Assembly (NCBI RefSeq): GCF_001418255.1
Contig: NZ_LIPV01000005.1
Coordinates: 224,424 to 288,423 of the forward strand
Source: Thiomonas bhubaneswarensis
GTDB lineage: Bacteria > Pseudomonadota > Gammaproteobacteria > Burkholderiales > Burkholderiaceae_C
Direction of reading: 5' to 3'
DNA length: 64,000 nt
Made by a program: the position numbers and the translations under genes. Every line of letters begins with the position of its first letter. Position 1 is the first letter of the stretch. This document shows positions 53,676-61,836 of this stretch, piece by piece. A model generated the notes under the pieces. That model did not search any database, was not told the DNA's origin, and worked only from the letters and a program-made list of their open reading frames with translations.

Positions 53676-54119
53676 ATGAGCATCGCCGAAAACCGCAAGG
53701 CCCACTTCAATTACTTTCTCGAAGATCGCTTCGAGGCGGGCATCGTGCTCGAGGGCTGGGAGGTCAAGTCCATCCGCGCCGGTCAGGTGCAGCTCACCGA
53801 CGGCTATGTCGTCATCCGTGATGGCGAGCTGTTTCTCATCGGCATGAACGTCACCGCGCTGAACAGCGCCTCCACCCACGTGCGGCCCGACGCCTCGCGC
53901 ACGCGCAAGCTGCTGATGCACAAGGACGAAATCCGCAAGCTCATCGGCAAGGTCGAGCAACGCGGCTACACCCTGGTGCCGATCAACCTGCACTACAAGG
54001 GGGGACGGGTGAAGGTGGAGGTGGCACTGGGCAAGGGCAAGAAAGACCACGACAAGCGCGACACCGAGGCCAAACGCGATTGGCAACGCGAAAAGGCGCG
54101 CATCATGAAGACGCGGTAG
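53676..54119 (+). CDS. smpB: SsrA-binding protein
   Basis: A 147-residue RNA-binding protein that delivers tmRNA to stalled ribosomes in trans-translation. The N-terminus [20 protein letters not shown], the [11 protein letters not shown] strand and the basic C-terminal tail [19 protein letters not shown] are all present. The ATG at 53676 (MSIAENRK) is chosen by the family's N-terminus over the open frame from 53646. I did not see the tmRNA gene in this window. It is divergent from ratA-rnfH. Confidence 0.96.
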   Translation: MSIAENRKAHFNYFLEDRFEAGIVLEGWEVKSIRAGQVQLTDGYVVIRDGELFLIGMNVTALNSASTHVRPDASRTRKLLMHKDEIRKLIGKVEQRGYTLVPINLHYKGGRVKVEVALGKGKKDHDKRDTEAKRDWQREKARIMKTR

Positions 54120-54155
54120 TCGCCGCATGTTTTCAGTGCAGCGCAGCGCGGCAGC

Positions 54156-54170
54156 GCACCAATGCCGTGC
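54156..54170. promoter_or_regulatory. Candidate NtrC enhancer site upstream of amtB
   Basis: GCACCAATGCCGTGC fits the NtrC box GCACY-N5-GGTGC with one mismatch, about 105 bp upstream of the -24/-12 element below. A second half-site pair, TGCACC at 54188 and GGTGC at 54205, is also present, but its spacing is too wide for a standard site. Confidence 0.4.
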
Positions 54171-54272
54171 CGTCGCTTGCGATTGCTTGCACCCCACCCC
54201 AACAGGTGCTTGCGCAACAGCGTGGTTTGTGATTTGTTTCACACCCCACAGCGATCGAGCCGCTGCTGTGCG

Positions 54273-54289
54273 CTGGTCTGGAAATTGCG
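54273..54289 (+). promoter_or_regulatory. Candidate sigma-54 (RpoN) promoter of amtB
   Basis: CTGGTCTGGAAATTGCG has GG and GC dinucleotides with the exact -24/-12 spacing and a good TTGC at -12, though the CACG part of the -24 block is weak. It ends 34 bases before the amtB ATG. Together with the NtrC-like site, it suggests nitrogen control. Confidence 0.55.
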
Positions 54290-54322
54290 AAATCCCCTTC
54301 ACAAACTTGATCAGGGGCTTTC

Positions 54323-55687
54323 ATGCACAGCACGCTTTCACACCCAGACAACATCTTGCGCAGCAGGCTATCCCGCAGCGCCATACTGGCCGCTCTTGCC
54401 AGCTTCTTCCCAATCGGTGCATTGGCGCAGACCGCGCCAGCGTCGCTGTCGGTACCGCACGTCGTCAATACCTCCACGCTGAATTCCGGTGATACCGCCT
54501 GGATGCTGGCCTCCACCGCGCTGGTGCTGATGATGACCATCCCCGGACTGGCGCTGTTCTACGCCGGCATGGTGCGCAAGAAAAACATTCTCGGCATCAC
54601 CATGCAGGTCTTCGCCACCACGGTGCTGGTCACCCTGCTGTGGTTCATTGCCGGGTACAGCCTGGCATTCATGCCGGGCAGCCCGTATATCGGTGGCCTG
54701 TCGCGGCTGTTTCTGGATGGGGTGTTTTTCAGCAAGAGCAGCGGTACGGTGTCGGTCAGTGAACTGGCACCCACCATCCCCGAGTCGGTGTATGTGATGT
54801 TCCAGATGACCTTCGCCATCATCACCCCGGCGTTGATCGTGGGGGCGTTTGCCGAGCGCATGAAGTTCTCTGCCATGCTGGTGTTCATGGGACTGTGGTC
54901 GCTGCTGGTGTACGCCCCGGTGGCGCATTCTGTCTGGGAGCCGTCGGGCTGGCTGGCGTCGCTGGGCATGCTCGACTTTGCCGGCGGCACGGTGGTGCAT
55001 GTGAATGCGGGCGCTGCGGGCCTGGCCTGCGCCATCGTGCTGGGCAAGCGCCAGCGCTGGGGGCAGGAGCCGTTCCTGCCCGCCAATCTGACCTACACCA
55101 TGATTGGCGCGGCGCTGTTGTGGGTGGGCTGGTTCGGTTTCAACGCCGGCTCGGCCTGCGCCGCCGATGGCCGTGCCGGCATGGCCATGCTCGCCACCCA
55201 ACTGGGCACCGCTGCGGCCGCGTTCAGTTGGATGCTGACCGAATGGACTCTGCGCGGCCGCCCCACTCTACTTGGCATCTGCTCAGGTGCCGTGGCTGGA
55301 CTGGTGGCCATCACCCCGGCGTCGGGCTTTGTCGATCCCATGGGCGCGGTAGCGGTCGGCCTGATCGCCGGTGTGATTTGCTATTGGGGCGCCACCGGGC
55401 TCAAGCGTCTGCTCGGCGCGGACGACGCGCTCGACGTATTCGGCATTCACGGCGTGGGCGGTTTTGCTGGCGCGGTGCTGACCGGTTTATTCGCCGTGCC
55501 GTCGTACAGCGGTCAAACCGCCTCGGTGCTGGTGCAGACGCTGGGAGCCTGCGCCACGCTGGTCTACAGCTTCGTCGCCAGTTTCATTGTGCTCAAGCTG
55601 ATCGATGCCGTCATGGGCCTGCGGGTAGATGCCGAGGCTGAAGAGGCTGGGCTGGATCTGAGCCAGCATGGCGAGCGCATCGAATAA
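54323..55687 (+). CDS. amtB: Ammonium transporter
   Basis: A 454-residue Amt/Rh channel protein of the inner membrane. A signal-like N-terminus (RSAILAALASFFPIGALAQ) precedes about 11 segments. The pore marks are DTAWMLASTALVLMMTIPG near the start, the first pore histidine in GGTVVHVNAGAAGL and the second in DVFGIHGVGGFAGA. The cytosolic tail is short and acidic. No glnK (PII) gene is adjacent, which is unusual, since glnK-amtB is a common pair. The ATG at 54323 follows AGGGGC, and a probable sigma-54 promoter lies upstream. A small gene of unknown function follows after 12 bp. Confidence 0.94.
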   Translation: MHSTLSHPDNILRSRLSRSAILAALASFFPIGALAQTAPASLSVPHVVNTSTLNSGDTAWMLASTALVLMMTIPGLALFYAGMVRKKNILGITMQVFATTVLVTLLWFIAGYSLAFMPGSPYIGGLSRLFLDGVFFSKSSGTVSVSELAPTIPESVYVMFQMTFAIITPALIVGAFAERMKFSAMLVFMGLWSLLVYAPVAHSVWEPSGWLASLGMLDFAGGTVVHVNAGAAGLACAIVLGKRQRWGQEPFLPANLTYTMIGAALLWVGWFGFNAGSACAADGRAGMAMLATQLGTAAAAFSWMLTEWTLRGRPTLLGICSGAVAGLVAITPASGFVDPMGAVAVGLIAGVICYWGATGLKRLLGADDALDVFGIHGVGGFAGAVLTGLFAVPSYSGQTASVLVQTLGACATLVYSFVASFIVLKLIDAVMGLRVDAEAEEAGLDLSQHGERIE

Positions 55688-55699
55688 GGAGTGCACGAC

Positions 55700-55990
55700 A
55701 TGGGAAGTTCCGAAGCCCTGGCACTGGCCGCTCACCTGCACGTGCTGTTGCGCCGCAAAATCGGGCGGGTGACGGACACGGAGTGGATGGCGCAGAACGC
55801 CGATTACGCGAAGGAAGTGCTGCGCGTGGCACGCGCCGAGAACGACGCGGACCTCAACCAATGGGCCGACCGTTTCGAGGCGGTGATGTTTCCTGGTGGC
55901 ATCGACAAGGGCGCAGGAGAAGGTGGCAAGGACAAGGGTGCAAGCGCCAAGCCTGCCGCCCCGGCGTCTTACCTGGGGCGGCTGCGCTGA
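55700..55990 (+). CDS. Small acidic/basic hypothetical protein downstream of amtB
   Basis: A 96-residue soluble protein I do not recognise. Residues 1-65 look helical (EALALAAHLHVLLRRKIGRV, DAEYAKEVLRVARAENDADL-like stretch), and residues 68-90 are a Gly/Lys/Ala-rich linker. The ATG at 55700 has AAGGAG eight bases upstream, so the start is well supported, and it is probably co-transcribed with amtB. It is not a GlnK/PII protein. Confidence 0.65.
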   Translation: MGSSEALALAAHLHVLLRRKIGRVTDTEWMAQNADYAKEVLRVARAENDADLNQWADRFEAVMFPGGIDKGAGEGGKDKGASAKPAAPASYLGRLR

Positions 55991-56123
55991 AAAGCCGTGA
56001 GCCAATCACTTGACGTGCCCGAGGCGATCGATGCAAGCTGGAGCGCGCCACGGCGTGCGCGGCAGCCAAAGGCGACCTGATTGCACTTGGCGCAGCCGCA
56101 ACGAGCCTGCGAGGGCCGCTGGC

Positions 56124-56584
56124 TCAGGTCTGTGGCACCAGATCCAGCGCAATCATGCGTTGCAGGTTGTGCGCCAGCGCATGCCACAGCATCACGGCAC
56201 GGGCCTTGACCAGGCCGCGCACGTTGAAGCGCCACAGGTGGCGGCGTCGCAGCAGCGCGCCGAGCCCACGCCGTCCAGCGTCGCGTACAGCCACAGTGTC
56301 AGCAGGATCGCCGGGTCAATGGGCGGGCGCCCGGGCCGACCCTCCACAGCACGGATGCCCTCGTGCAACTCGGCCAAGTCCAAGGATTGCACGAACTGCC
56401 AGACCGATCGCGCCCGATGGTCCGGCGCAATGAGCGATTCGAGGTCACACGCTCGCTACTCGACCTGATCACGCACCGCGCGCTGCAGTCGTGGCACCAC
56501 GCTGCGCATCGCCACAGCCTTGCCCCCTTCGCTCACGGCTGGTATGTCGTCGAACAGCGCCACAGTGCCCTTGTCTTCGCTCAT
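56124..56584 (-). pseudogene. Decayed transposase remnant (IS5/IS1182-like)
   Basis: On the minus strand, an N-terminal piece starts at ATG 56584 (MSEDKGTVALFDDIPAV) behind a GAGGAA ribosome site, is cut by an in-frame TAG after about 42 codons, continues as a DUF772-type stretch (FVQSLDLAELHEGIRAVEG, DPAILLTLWLYATLDGVGSA) and then jumps in a different frame to a C-terminal-type piece (VKARAVMLWHALAHNLQRMI) ending at 56124. The middle, with the DDE catalytic part, is missing. The rest of 55991-56711 holds no gene that I can support. No clear terminal inverted repeats or target duplication were found. Confidence 0.8.
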
Positions 56585-56711
56585 GCGTTCCTCGTCCCTA
56601 AATCACACCCCGGATTCAACGAACGAGATGGACGACTGGTTCACGGCTGCTGAGAGCTTGTGAACATTTCAGTCCTGTACGCCATGCACGTCAACACAGC
56701 CCAGCGATTTT

Positions 56712-57809
56712 TCAGGCCGCGCCGATGCCCGGCACCAGGCTGCCCCGTGTTGCTGCCGTGGCCTGGGCCGCGGTGAAATCGAGCATGCGCGCAACCGGCA
56801 GGCGGGCACGCTGGGCCAGATCCGGAGCGAGTTCGATGGTGTTGTGACCGCTTTCCAGGACCCGAGCCAGACCGGCCAATGTGTTCATCGCCATCCAGGG
56901 ACAATGCGCGCAGCTCTTGCAGGTCGCGGCATTGCCTGCGGTGGGCGCGGGGATGAAGGTCTTGCCGGGGTTCTGCTGCTTGAGCGCGTGGAACATGCCG
57001 GTGTCGGTGGCGACGATGAACTCGGGCGCGTCGAGCTCGCGCGCCGCTTTCAGGATTTGCGAGGTCGATCCCACCACGTCGGCCAGCGCCACGACCTGCG
57101 CCGGGCTCTCGGGGTGCACCAAGACCTTGGCGCGAGGATGCTCGGCCTTGAGCATCTCGAGTTCGAGCGCCTTGAATTCGTCGTGCACGATGCACGAGCC
57201 CTGCCAAAGCAGCATGTCGGCGCCGGTCTGCTGCTGGATGTAGCCGCCCAGATGACGGTCGGGGGCCCAGAGGATTTTTTCGCCGCGCGCGTGCAGGTGG
57301 GCCACGATGTCGAGCGCGCAGCTCGAGGTCACCACCCAGTCGGCGCGCGCCTTCACCGCCGCGCTGGTGTTGGCATAGACCACCACGGTGCGGTCGGGAT
57401 GGGCGTCGCAGAAGGCGCTGAACTGCGGCGCGGGGCAGCCCAGATCGAGCGAGCAGTTGGCGTCGAGATCGGGCATGAGCACGCGCTTGTCCATCGACAG
57501 CATCTTCGCCGTCTCGCCCATGAAGCGCACTCCTGCGACGACCAGGGTGGAAGCCGCATGACGGGCGCCGAACCGCGCCATTTCCAGCGAATCGGCCACC
57601 AGCCCGCCGGTGGCCTGCGCCAGATCTTGCAGGTCGGGGTGGGTGTAGTAATGCGCCACCAGCGCGGCGTCGTGCGCGCGCAGCAACTCGGCGCAACGCG
57701 CCATGAGGACGTCGCGCTCGGCCGGATCAGGCTCGGCGGGCACACGCGCCCAGGCTTGCGAAGTGCCGGTGACGGGACTCTCAAACGTGACGGCAAAGGT
57801 GGCGGACAT
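56712..57809 (-). CDS. nadA: Quinolinate synthase A
   Basis: A 365-residue [4Fe-4S] enzyme that condenses iminoaspartate and DHAP to quinolinate in NAD synthesis. Cluster cysteines are seen in [20 protein letters not shown] and the C-terminal [14 protein letters not shown]. Other marks are [12 protein letters not shown] near residue 53 and [12 protein letters not shown] near 93. It is the second gene after nadC on the minus strand, with a 30-bp gap. No nadB (L-aspartate oxidase) is adjacent. Confidence 0.96.
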   Translation of the reverse strand: MSATFAVTFESPVTGTSQAWARVPAEPDPAERDVLMARCAELLRAHDAALVAHYYTHPDLQDLAQATGGLVADSLEMARFGARHAASTLVVAGVRFMGETAKMLSMDKRVLMPDLDANCSLDLGCPAPQFSAFCDAHPDRTVVVYANTSAAVKARADWVVTSSCALDIVAHLHARGEKILWAPDRHLGGYIQQQTGADMLLWQGSCIVHDEFKALELEMLKAEHPRAKVLVHPESPAQVVALADVVGSTSQILKAARELDAPEFIVATDTGMFHALKQQNPGKTFIPAPTAGNAATCKSCAHCPWMAMNTLAGLARVLESGHNTIELAPDLAQRARLPVARMLDFTAAQATAATRGSLVPGIGAA

Positions 57810-57839
57810 GCGAGGTTCCTCTTGGGCGAAGCAGGTGGC

Positions 57840-58679
57840 TCAGATCCGGGTGAAGCGCATCGACAGATCGACGGCCTGCACATCCTTGGTGAGTTTGCCT
57901 ACCGAGATGCGGTCGATACCGGTTTCTGCAATGGCGCGAACGGTGTCCAGATCGACTCCGCCCGAGACTTCGAGCACAGCACGCCCGGCGTTCAGACGCA
58001 CGGCCTCGCGCAACTGCTCCAGGCTCATATTGTCCAGCAGGATCATGCTCGCCCCTACCTTGAGGGCTTCATCGAGCTGAGCCAGGGTCTCCACTTCGAT
58101 CTGGATGAACTGCGCCTGCGCCGCGACCCGCCTGGCCTGCTCCAGTGCAGCAGTCACGCCACCGGCTGCGGCGATGTGGTTTTCCTTGATCAGCACGGCA
58201 TCGAACAGACCCAGGCGGTGGTTCATGCCGCCGCCCACGCGCACGGCGTACTTCTGCGCCAGACGCAGTCCGGGCAGGGTCTTGCGGGTATCGACGATCT
58301 GCGCCCGCGTGCCGCGCACCGCCTCGACATACTCGGCGGTGCGCGTGGCCACGGCGCTGAGCAGTTGCAGAAAGTTGAGCATGGTGCGCTCGGCGGTCAG
58401 CAACGCTCGGGCGTTGCCGCGCAATTGCAGAAAGACCTGATCGGCCTCCAAGGCGCCGCCCTCTGGCGTCAGCCACTCCACATGGGCGCCGGGATCTAGC
58501 GCGCGCAGACAGGCGTTGGCCCAGGGCGCGCCGCACAGGCGTGCCGCCTCGCGGCTGCGCACGGTGGCCAGAGCGACGGCATCGGGCGAGATGAGCCCGG
58601 CCGTGAGATCGCCGCTCCCCACATCCTCCTCCAGAGCGCGCCGCACGTCGCGGGCCGCCAGCGTTTGCACATCCATCAT
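57840..58679 (-). CDS. nadC: Nicotinate-nucleotide pyrophosphorylase (carboxylating)
   Basis: A 279-residue enzyme converting quinolinate and PRPP to nicotinate mononucleotide. DVGSGDLT near the N-terminus, the substrate loop DTRKTLPGLRLAQKYAVRVGG (in two pieces) and HRLGLFDAVLIKENH are the family marks, with EVSGGVD and DRISVGKLTKD near the C-terminus. The start is ATG 58679 (MMDVQTL), 6-7 bases after GAGG; ATG 58694 is a less likely alternative. It is the first gene of nadC-nadA and is divergent from the FNR-type regulator. Confidence 0.95.
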   Translation of the reverse strand: MMDVQTLAARDVRRALEEDVGSGDLTAGLISPDAVALATVRSREAARLCGAPWANACLRALDPGAHVEWLTPEGGALEADQVFLQLRGNARALLTAERTMLNFLQLLSAVATRTAEYVEAVRGTRAQIVDTRKTLPGLRLAQKYAVRVGGGMNHRLGLFDAVLIKENHIAAAGGVTAALEQARRVAAQAQFIQIEVETLAQLDEALKVGASMILLDNMSLEQLREAVRLNAGRAVLEVSGGVDLDTVRAIAETGIDRISVGKLTKDVQAVDLSMRFTRI

Positions 58680-58918
58680 GGTGATCCTCGTCATTCTGTG
58701 TCGGCCAGGAAGCGCGGACAGCAAAAAAGTGCAGTTTAGGCGCTTGCGTGAGCCCGCTGCGGCCGCGGCTCCCAGCGCGTCTGTCGCCGCATCGACACAG
58801 TGCGCGCATCGGAATGCGGCAAATTGCCGCAGATTTGTGCGGTGCAAAAATCGACTATCCGCAATGAAGTTTCAAAATTTTCAGGGTTTTCCCTAGTTCC
58901 AACCGTGAATTCCCTATA

Positions 58919-58949
58919 TTGACAAAGCTATATCAGCATTCGCTAATAT
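58919..58949 (+). promoter_or_regulatory. Probable sigma-70 promoter of the FNR-type regulator gene
   Basis: A perfect -35 TTGACA (58919-58924) is followed after 17 bp by GCTAAT (58942-58947), or after 19 bp by TAATAT. The region is AT-rich compared with its surroundings. The start codon is at 58975. No clear FNR box (TTGAT-N4-ATCAA) is present here. Confidence 0.55.
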
Positions 58950-58974
58950 TGCGCCACGTCAATTCGAGCAAGCC

Positions 58975-59790
58975 ATGGAAACCACCTTCGCCAGCCCACC
59001 GTCCACCACTGCCATTCCGCTGAGCAATCTGCGCAAGTCGCTTGCACGCTCCAAGGAGCCCGCAGCCAGTCGCATGGCGCACAGCGAGGTGGTCAATGCC
59101 TGGCGTGGGGCGTCCGATTGTCGCAACTGCGGCGTGCGCCGCATCGCGCTGTTCGGCGCATTGCGCATGGAAGATTTCGATACCTTTCATCAGGTCATCG
59201 ACGACATGCAGTATGCCGCGGGCCAGCAGTTGTTCAGCGAAGGCCAGCGGGGCGACTGGCTCTACACCATCAAGACCGGCTATGTGAAGCTCGAACGGGT
59301 GCTGCCCGATGGCACCCGCCGCATCACCCGAGTCGCCCGCCGCGGCGACCTCATCGGCCTGGAGTGCTTCATTCACGAGCCCTATATGCACCACGCTTCG
59401 GCCATCGGCGCGGTGCGGGTGTGCCGCATTCCGGTGGAAGTGATCCGAAAAATGGAAGAGCAGGTGCCCAATCTGCGCCAGGAATTTCTCGAGCGCTGGC
59501 ACCGCGCGCTGCGAGACACCGACGAATGGGCGCTGCTGCTGGGCTCGGGCGCGATTCCGGCGCGCATGGCGCGCCTGCTGCTCAAGCTGGCCGACCCGGA
59601 GCTCAACGACACCATCACATTGCCGAAGCGCAGCGACCTGGGCGCCATGCTCGGCGTGGCGCTGGAGACTGCCAGCCGCGTCATCGCCCAGTTCGAGCGC
59701 GACAAGCTGCTCGAACACGTCGGCCCGCGCCTGTTCCGCATCAACCGTCCTGCCCTCGGCCTGATCGCCCAGCCCGAACGTGCAGCCTGA
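58975..59790 (+). CDS. Crp/Fnr-family transcription regulator with unusual cysteines
   Basis: A 271-residue DNA-binding regulator with a cyclic-nucleotide-like sensor domain and a C-terminal HTH. The recognition helix ETASRVIAQFERD keeps the FNR residues Glu, Ser and Arg, predicting a TTGAT-type half-site. Cysteines are at 49, 52, 131 and 150. E. coli FNR uses 20, 23, 29 and 122 for its [4Fe-4S] cluster; here the pair CRNC and Cys150 match, but the third ligand (29-equivalent) is missing and Cys131 is extra. It could hold a cluster in another way or sense something else. The first 40 residues are Ser/Thr/Ala-rich and poorly conserved in the family. Confidence 0.85.
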   Translation: METTFASPPSTTAIPLSNLRKSLARSKEPAASRMAHSEVVNAWRGASDCRNCGVRRIALFGALRMEDFDTFHQVIDDMQYAAGQQLFSEGQRGDWLYTIKTGYVKLERVLPDGTRRITRVARRGDLIGLECFIHEPYMHHASAIGAVRVCRIPVEVIRKMEEQVPNLRQEFLERWHRALRDTDEWALLLGSGAIPARMARLLLKLADPELNDTITLPKRSDLGAMLGVALETASRVIAQFERDKLLEHVGPRLFRINRPALGLIAQPERAA

Positions 59791-59899
59791 AGCCGATCAG
59801 CCGACATCTCTCACACCACGGCCGCCAGACCACGACAGCGCCATCGATCCGTATCCTTGCAGCTTGGGCACATCCTGAGGAGTGATTCCTGGATGTGCC

Positions 59900-60532
59900 T
59901 TATTTTTTGCCCCCCGGCGTCTGCAGCCAGTCGATGATGGGCTGCCATTGCTCCAGATCCCTGGCGGCCTGGCTGGGCGGCAAGTCCCAGAGGGTTAGCC
60001 CGTGCGCGGCCATCTGCGGATACAGCGTGGTCTGGCGCAGATTGGTCAGCATCGGCAGGCCGCTTTGTTCCACGAAGGCTTGCAATTGCTCGGCGGCGTG
60101 GGTGCGTGGGTCGATGCGTACCCCGACCAAGGCCAGGTCGAAACCGTGCTTCTCGCGCACGTCGCGCAACTTCAGCACGAAATCCTGTGTGGCGTAGATG
60201 TCGAAAATCGAGGCCGACAGCGGTACCAGCACTTTGTCGGCCTGTTTCATCACATCGTTCAGCCGCCAGCCGTGCAGCCCGGCCGAGGTGTCGATGACGG
60301 CATGCGTCGTGCCCTTGGGGGGCCGCGCGATGTAGTCGTGGCTCATGTCCCAGGTGTCGATGCGGGGCAAGGTCGGCTCGCGCAGCGACAGCCATAGCCG
60401 CGCCGATTCCTGCCGATCCGAATCGCCCAGCATCACCGCATGGCCCTGCCTGGCGAAATAACCTGCAATCTGCGTCGACAACGTGGACTTGCCCACCCCG
60501 CCCTTGGGATTGGCGACAACGATGACCGGCAT
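59900..60532 (-). CDS. ParA/MinD-like ATPase
   Basis: A 210-residue P-loop ATPase with the deviant Walker A PKGGVGKST at residues 9-17 and a short body typical of orphan ParA proteins that position cellular structures. VPLSASIFDIYATQDF and TLYPQMAAHGLTLWDLP follow. No parB gene is beside it, so it is unlikely to serve chromosome partition. The ATG at 60532 follows AGGGAG; an in-frame upstream start at 60547 is less likely. A repeat element lies directly upstream, separating it from the nitroreductase gene. Confidence 0.88.
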   Translation of the reverse strand: MPVIVVANPKGGVGKSTLSTQIAGYFARQGHAVMLGDSDRQESARLWLSLREPTLPRIDTWDMSHDYIARPPKGTTHAVIDTSAGLHGWRLNDVMKQADKVLVPLSASIFDIYATQDFVLKLRDVREKHGFDLALVGVRIDPRTHAAEQLQAFVEQSGLPMLTNLRQTTLYPQMAAHGLTLWDLPPSQAARDLEQWQPIIDWLQTPGGKK

Positions 60533-60572
60533 GGCGCTCCCTTTCAAGTCTGGTGTTCTGGAAATGATGCCC

Positions 60573-60679
60573 TAGGAGCCTGTCGGGCTTGGGACGCGGA
60601 AGGCGAAAAATGGGCATGTGGATGCCCTGCGGCAGCGGCTTTTTTGCAGCCCGCGATCCCCAATCCCGACAGGCTCCTA
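60573..60679. repeat. 107-bp element with perfect terminal inverted repeats
   Basis: The ends are TAGGAGCCTGTCGGG and its exact complement CCCGACAGGCTCCTA (15 bp). Inside is a GGGCAT-GTGG-ATGCCC hairpin (60612-60627) and a run of T residues. About 72 bp of the left part match a second copy at 63584-63655 at roughly 88 percent. This is the shape of a MITE- or REP-like unit. It lies in the intergenic space of ParA and the nitroreductase. Confidence 0.8.
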
Positions 60680-60707
60680 CAAATTACCAGAACCAGCGGG
60701 CGACGCC

Positions 60708-61298
60708 TTACTCGATGCGGCAGGCCTGCTCGAAACTCAGCCGCGGGCTGCGCGGGAACAGCGCCTTGGGGTCGCCGTAGCCGAGGTTGCAGATGAAATT
60801 CACCTTCACGTTGCTGTCCGCGAAGAAGGCGGCGTTCACCGCCGCTGCGTCGAAGCCGCTCATCGGGCCGCAGTCCAGGCCCAGGGCCCGGGCAGCGAGG
60901 ATGAAGTAGCCCCCTTGCAGGCTGGAGTTGCGCATCGCCGTGGTGGCGATGAAGTCGGGTTTGCCCGCAAACCAGTTGCGCGCATCGGGGTTGTGCGGAA
61001 ACAGCGTGGGCAGGTGCTCGTAGAAGGCCATGTCCATGCCGATGATGGCGGTCACCGGGGCCTGCTGGGTCTTGGCGCGATTGCCCTCGCTCATGCAGGG
61101 CGCAAGCCGCGCCTTGGCCTGTGCCGACTGCACGAACACGATGCGCGCCGGGGAACAGTTGGCCGAGGTCGGCCCCCATTTCATAAGGTCGTAGAGCTGG
61201 TGCAGCAGATGCTCGGGCACGGGCTTGTCCAGCCAGGCGTTGTGTGTCCGGGCTTCGTCGAAGAGTTGGCGCAGGGCGTTGGCGTCGATCATGGGCAT
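60708..61298 (-). CDS. Nitroreductase-family oxidoreductase (RutE-like)
   Basis: A 196-residue FMN-dependent oxidoreductase. [19 protein letters not shown] (19 residues) near residue 38 and [24 protein letters not shown] (in two parts) near 128 resemble the RutE/HadB-type malonic semialdehyde reductase branch. Substrate is uncertain: enzymes of this branch reduce malonic semialdehyde or nitro/enal compounds. The ATG at 61298 (MPMIDAN) has GGAG upstream. It lies next to a repeat and is divergent from the DUF1841 gene. The other Rut genes are not here. Confidence 0.87.
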   Translation of the reverse strand: MPMIDANALRQLFDEARTHNAWLDKPVPEHLLHQLYDLMKWGPTSANCSPARIVFVQSAQAKARLAPCMSEGNRAKTQQAPVTAIIGMDMAFYEHLPTLFPHNPDARNWFAGKPDFIATTAMRNSSLQGGYFILAARALGLDCGPMSGFDAAAVNAAFFADSNVKVNFICNLGYGDPKALFPRSPRLSFEQACRIE

Positions 61299-61400
61299 GG
61301 CTGTTTCTCCGTAAGTGGCAATGCTGAAATGGTCGCTGAAATCGCGCATGTAAGCAGATGCAAGACGAAGCTGAGCGTCAACGGCGACAATGCTCCCATC

Positions 61401-61829
61401 ATGTTCAATCCGACCAAAGACGAAGTCCGGCAGTTCTTTCTCTCCGCCTGGCAGCGGCACCGAGGCGGCGGCGTGCTCACGCCGCTGGAAATGATCGCGG
61501 CCGACTGGATGGAACTGCACCCCGAATACCACGCCGAGCTGTCCGACCCGCAGAGCGCCGACCGTGATTACAGCGTGGAGCAGGGGCGCACCAACCCGTT
61601 CCTGCATCTGTCGATGCACCTGTCGATCGCCGAGCAGGTGTCCATCGACCAGCCGCCGGGCATACGCCAGGCATTCGAGCTGCTGCGCAGCAGGCTGGGC
61701 GAGCACGAGGCGCACCACGCCATCATGGAGTGCCTGGGCGAGATGCTGTGGACGGCGCAGCGCAGCGGCCTGCCGCCCGACGGCGCGGCGTATGTGGACT
61801 GCGTGCAGAGGCGAGCCACCGCACGTTGA
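61401..61829 (+). CDS. DUF1841 family protein
   Basis: A 142-residue soluble protein of the DUF1841 family. The start [18 protein letters not shown] and the late [16 protein letters not shown] are the conserved blocks; His and Glu residues are grouped at HEAHH, but metal binding has not been shown. A GACAAT hexamer ends nine bases before the ATG and there is no Shine-Dalgarno. It converges on recJ with a 7-bp gap. Confidence 0.87.
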   Translation: MFNPTKDEVRQFFLSAWQRHRGGGVLTPLEMIAADWMELHPEYHAELSDPQSADRDYSVEQGRTNPFLHLSMHLSIAEQVSIDQPPGIRQAFELLRSRLGEHEAHHAIMECLGEMLWTAQRSGLPPDGAAYVDCVQRRATAR

Positions 61830-61836
61830 GCAGAGG

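Noticed and set aside
54188..54210. Second NtrC box, TGCACC and GGTGC
   Set aside because: The spacer is 11 bases instead of the usual 5, so it does not fit a standard dimer site.
59900..60532. Chromosome or plasmid partition (parA-parB) locus
   Set aside because: There is no parB gene or parS-like site nearby; the ATPase is of the short orphan type.
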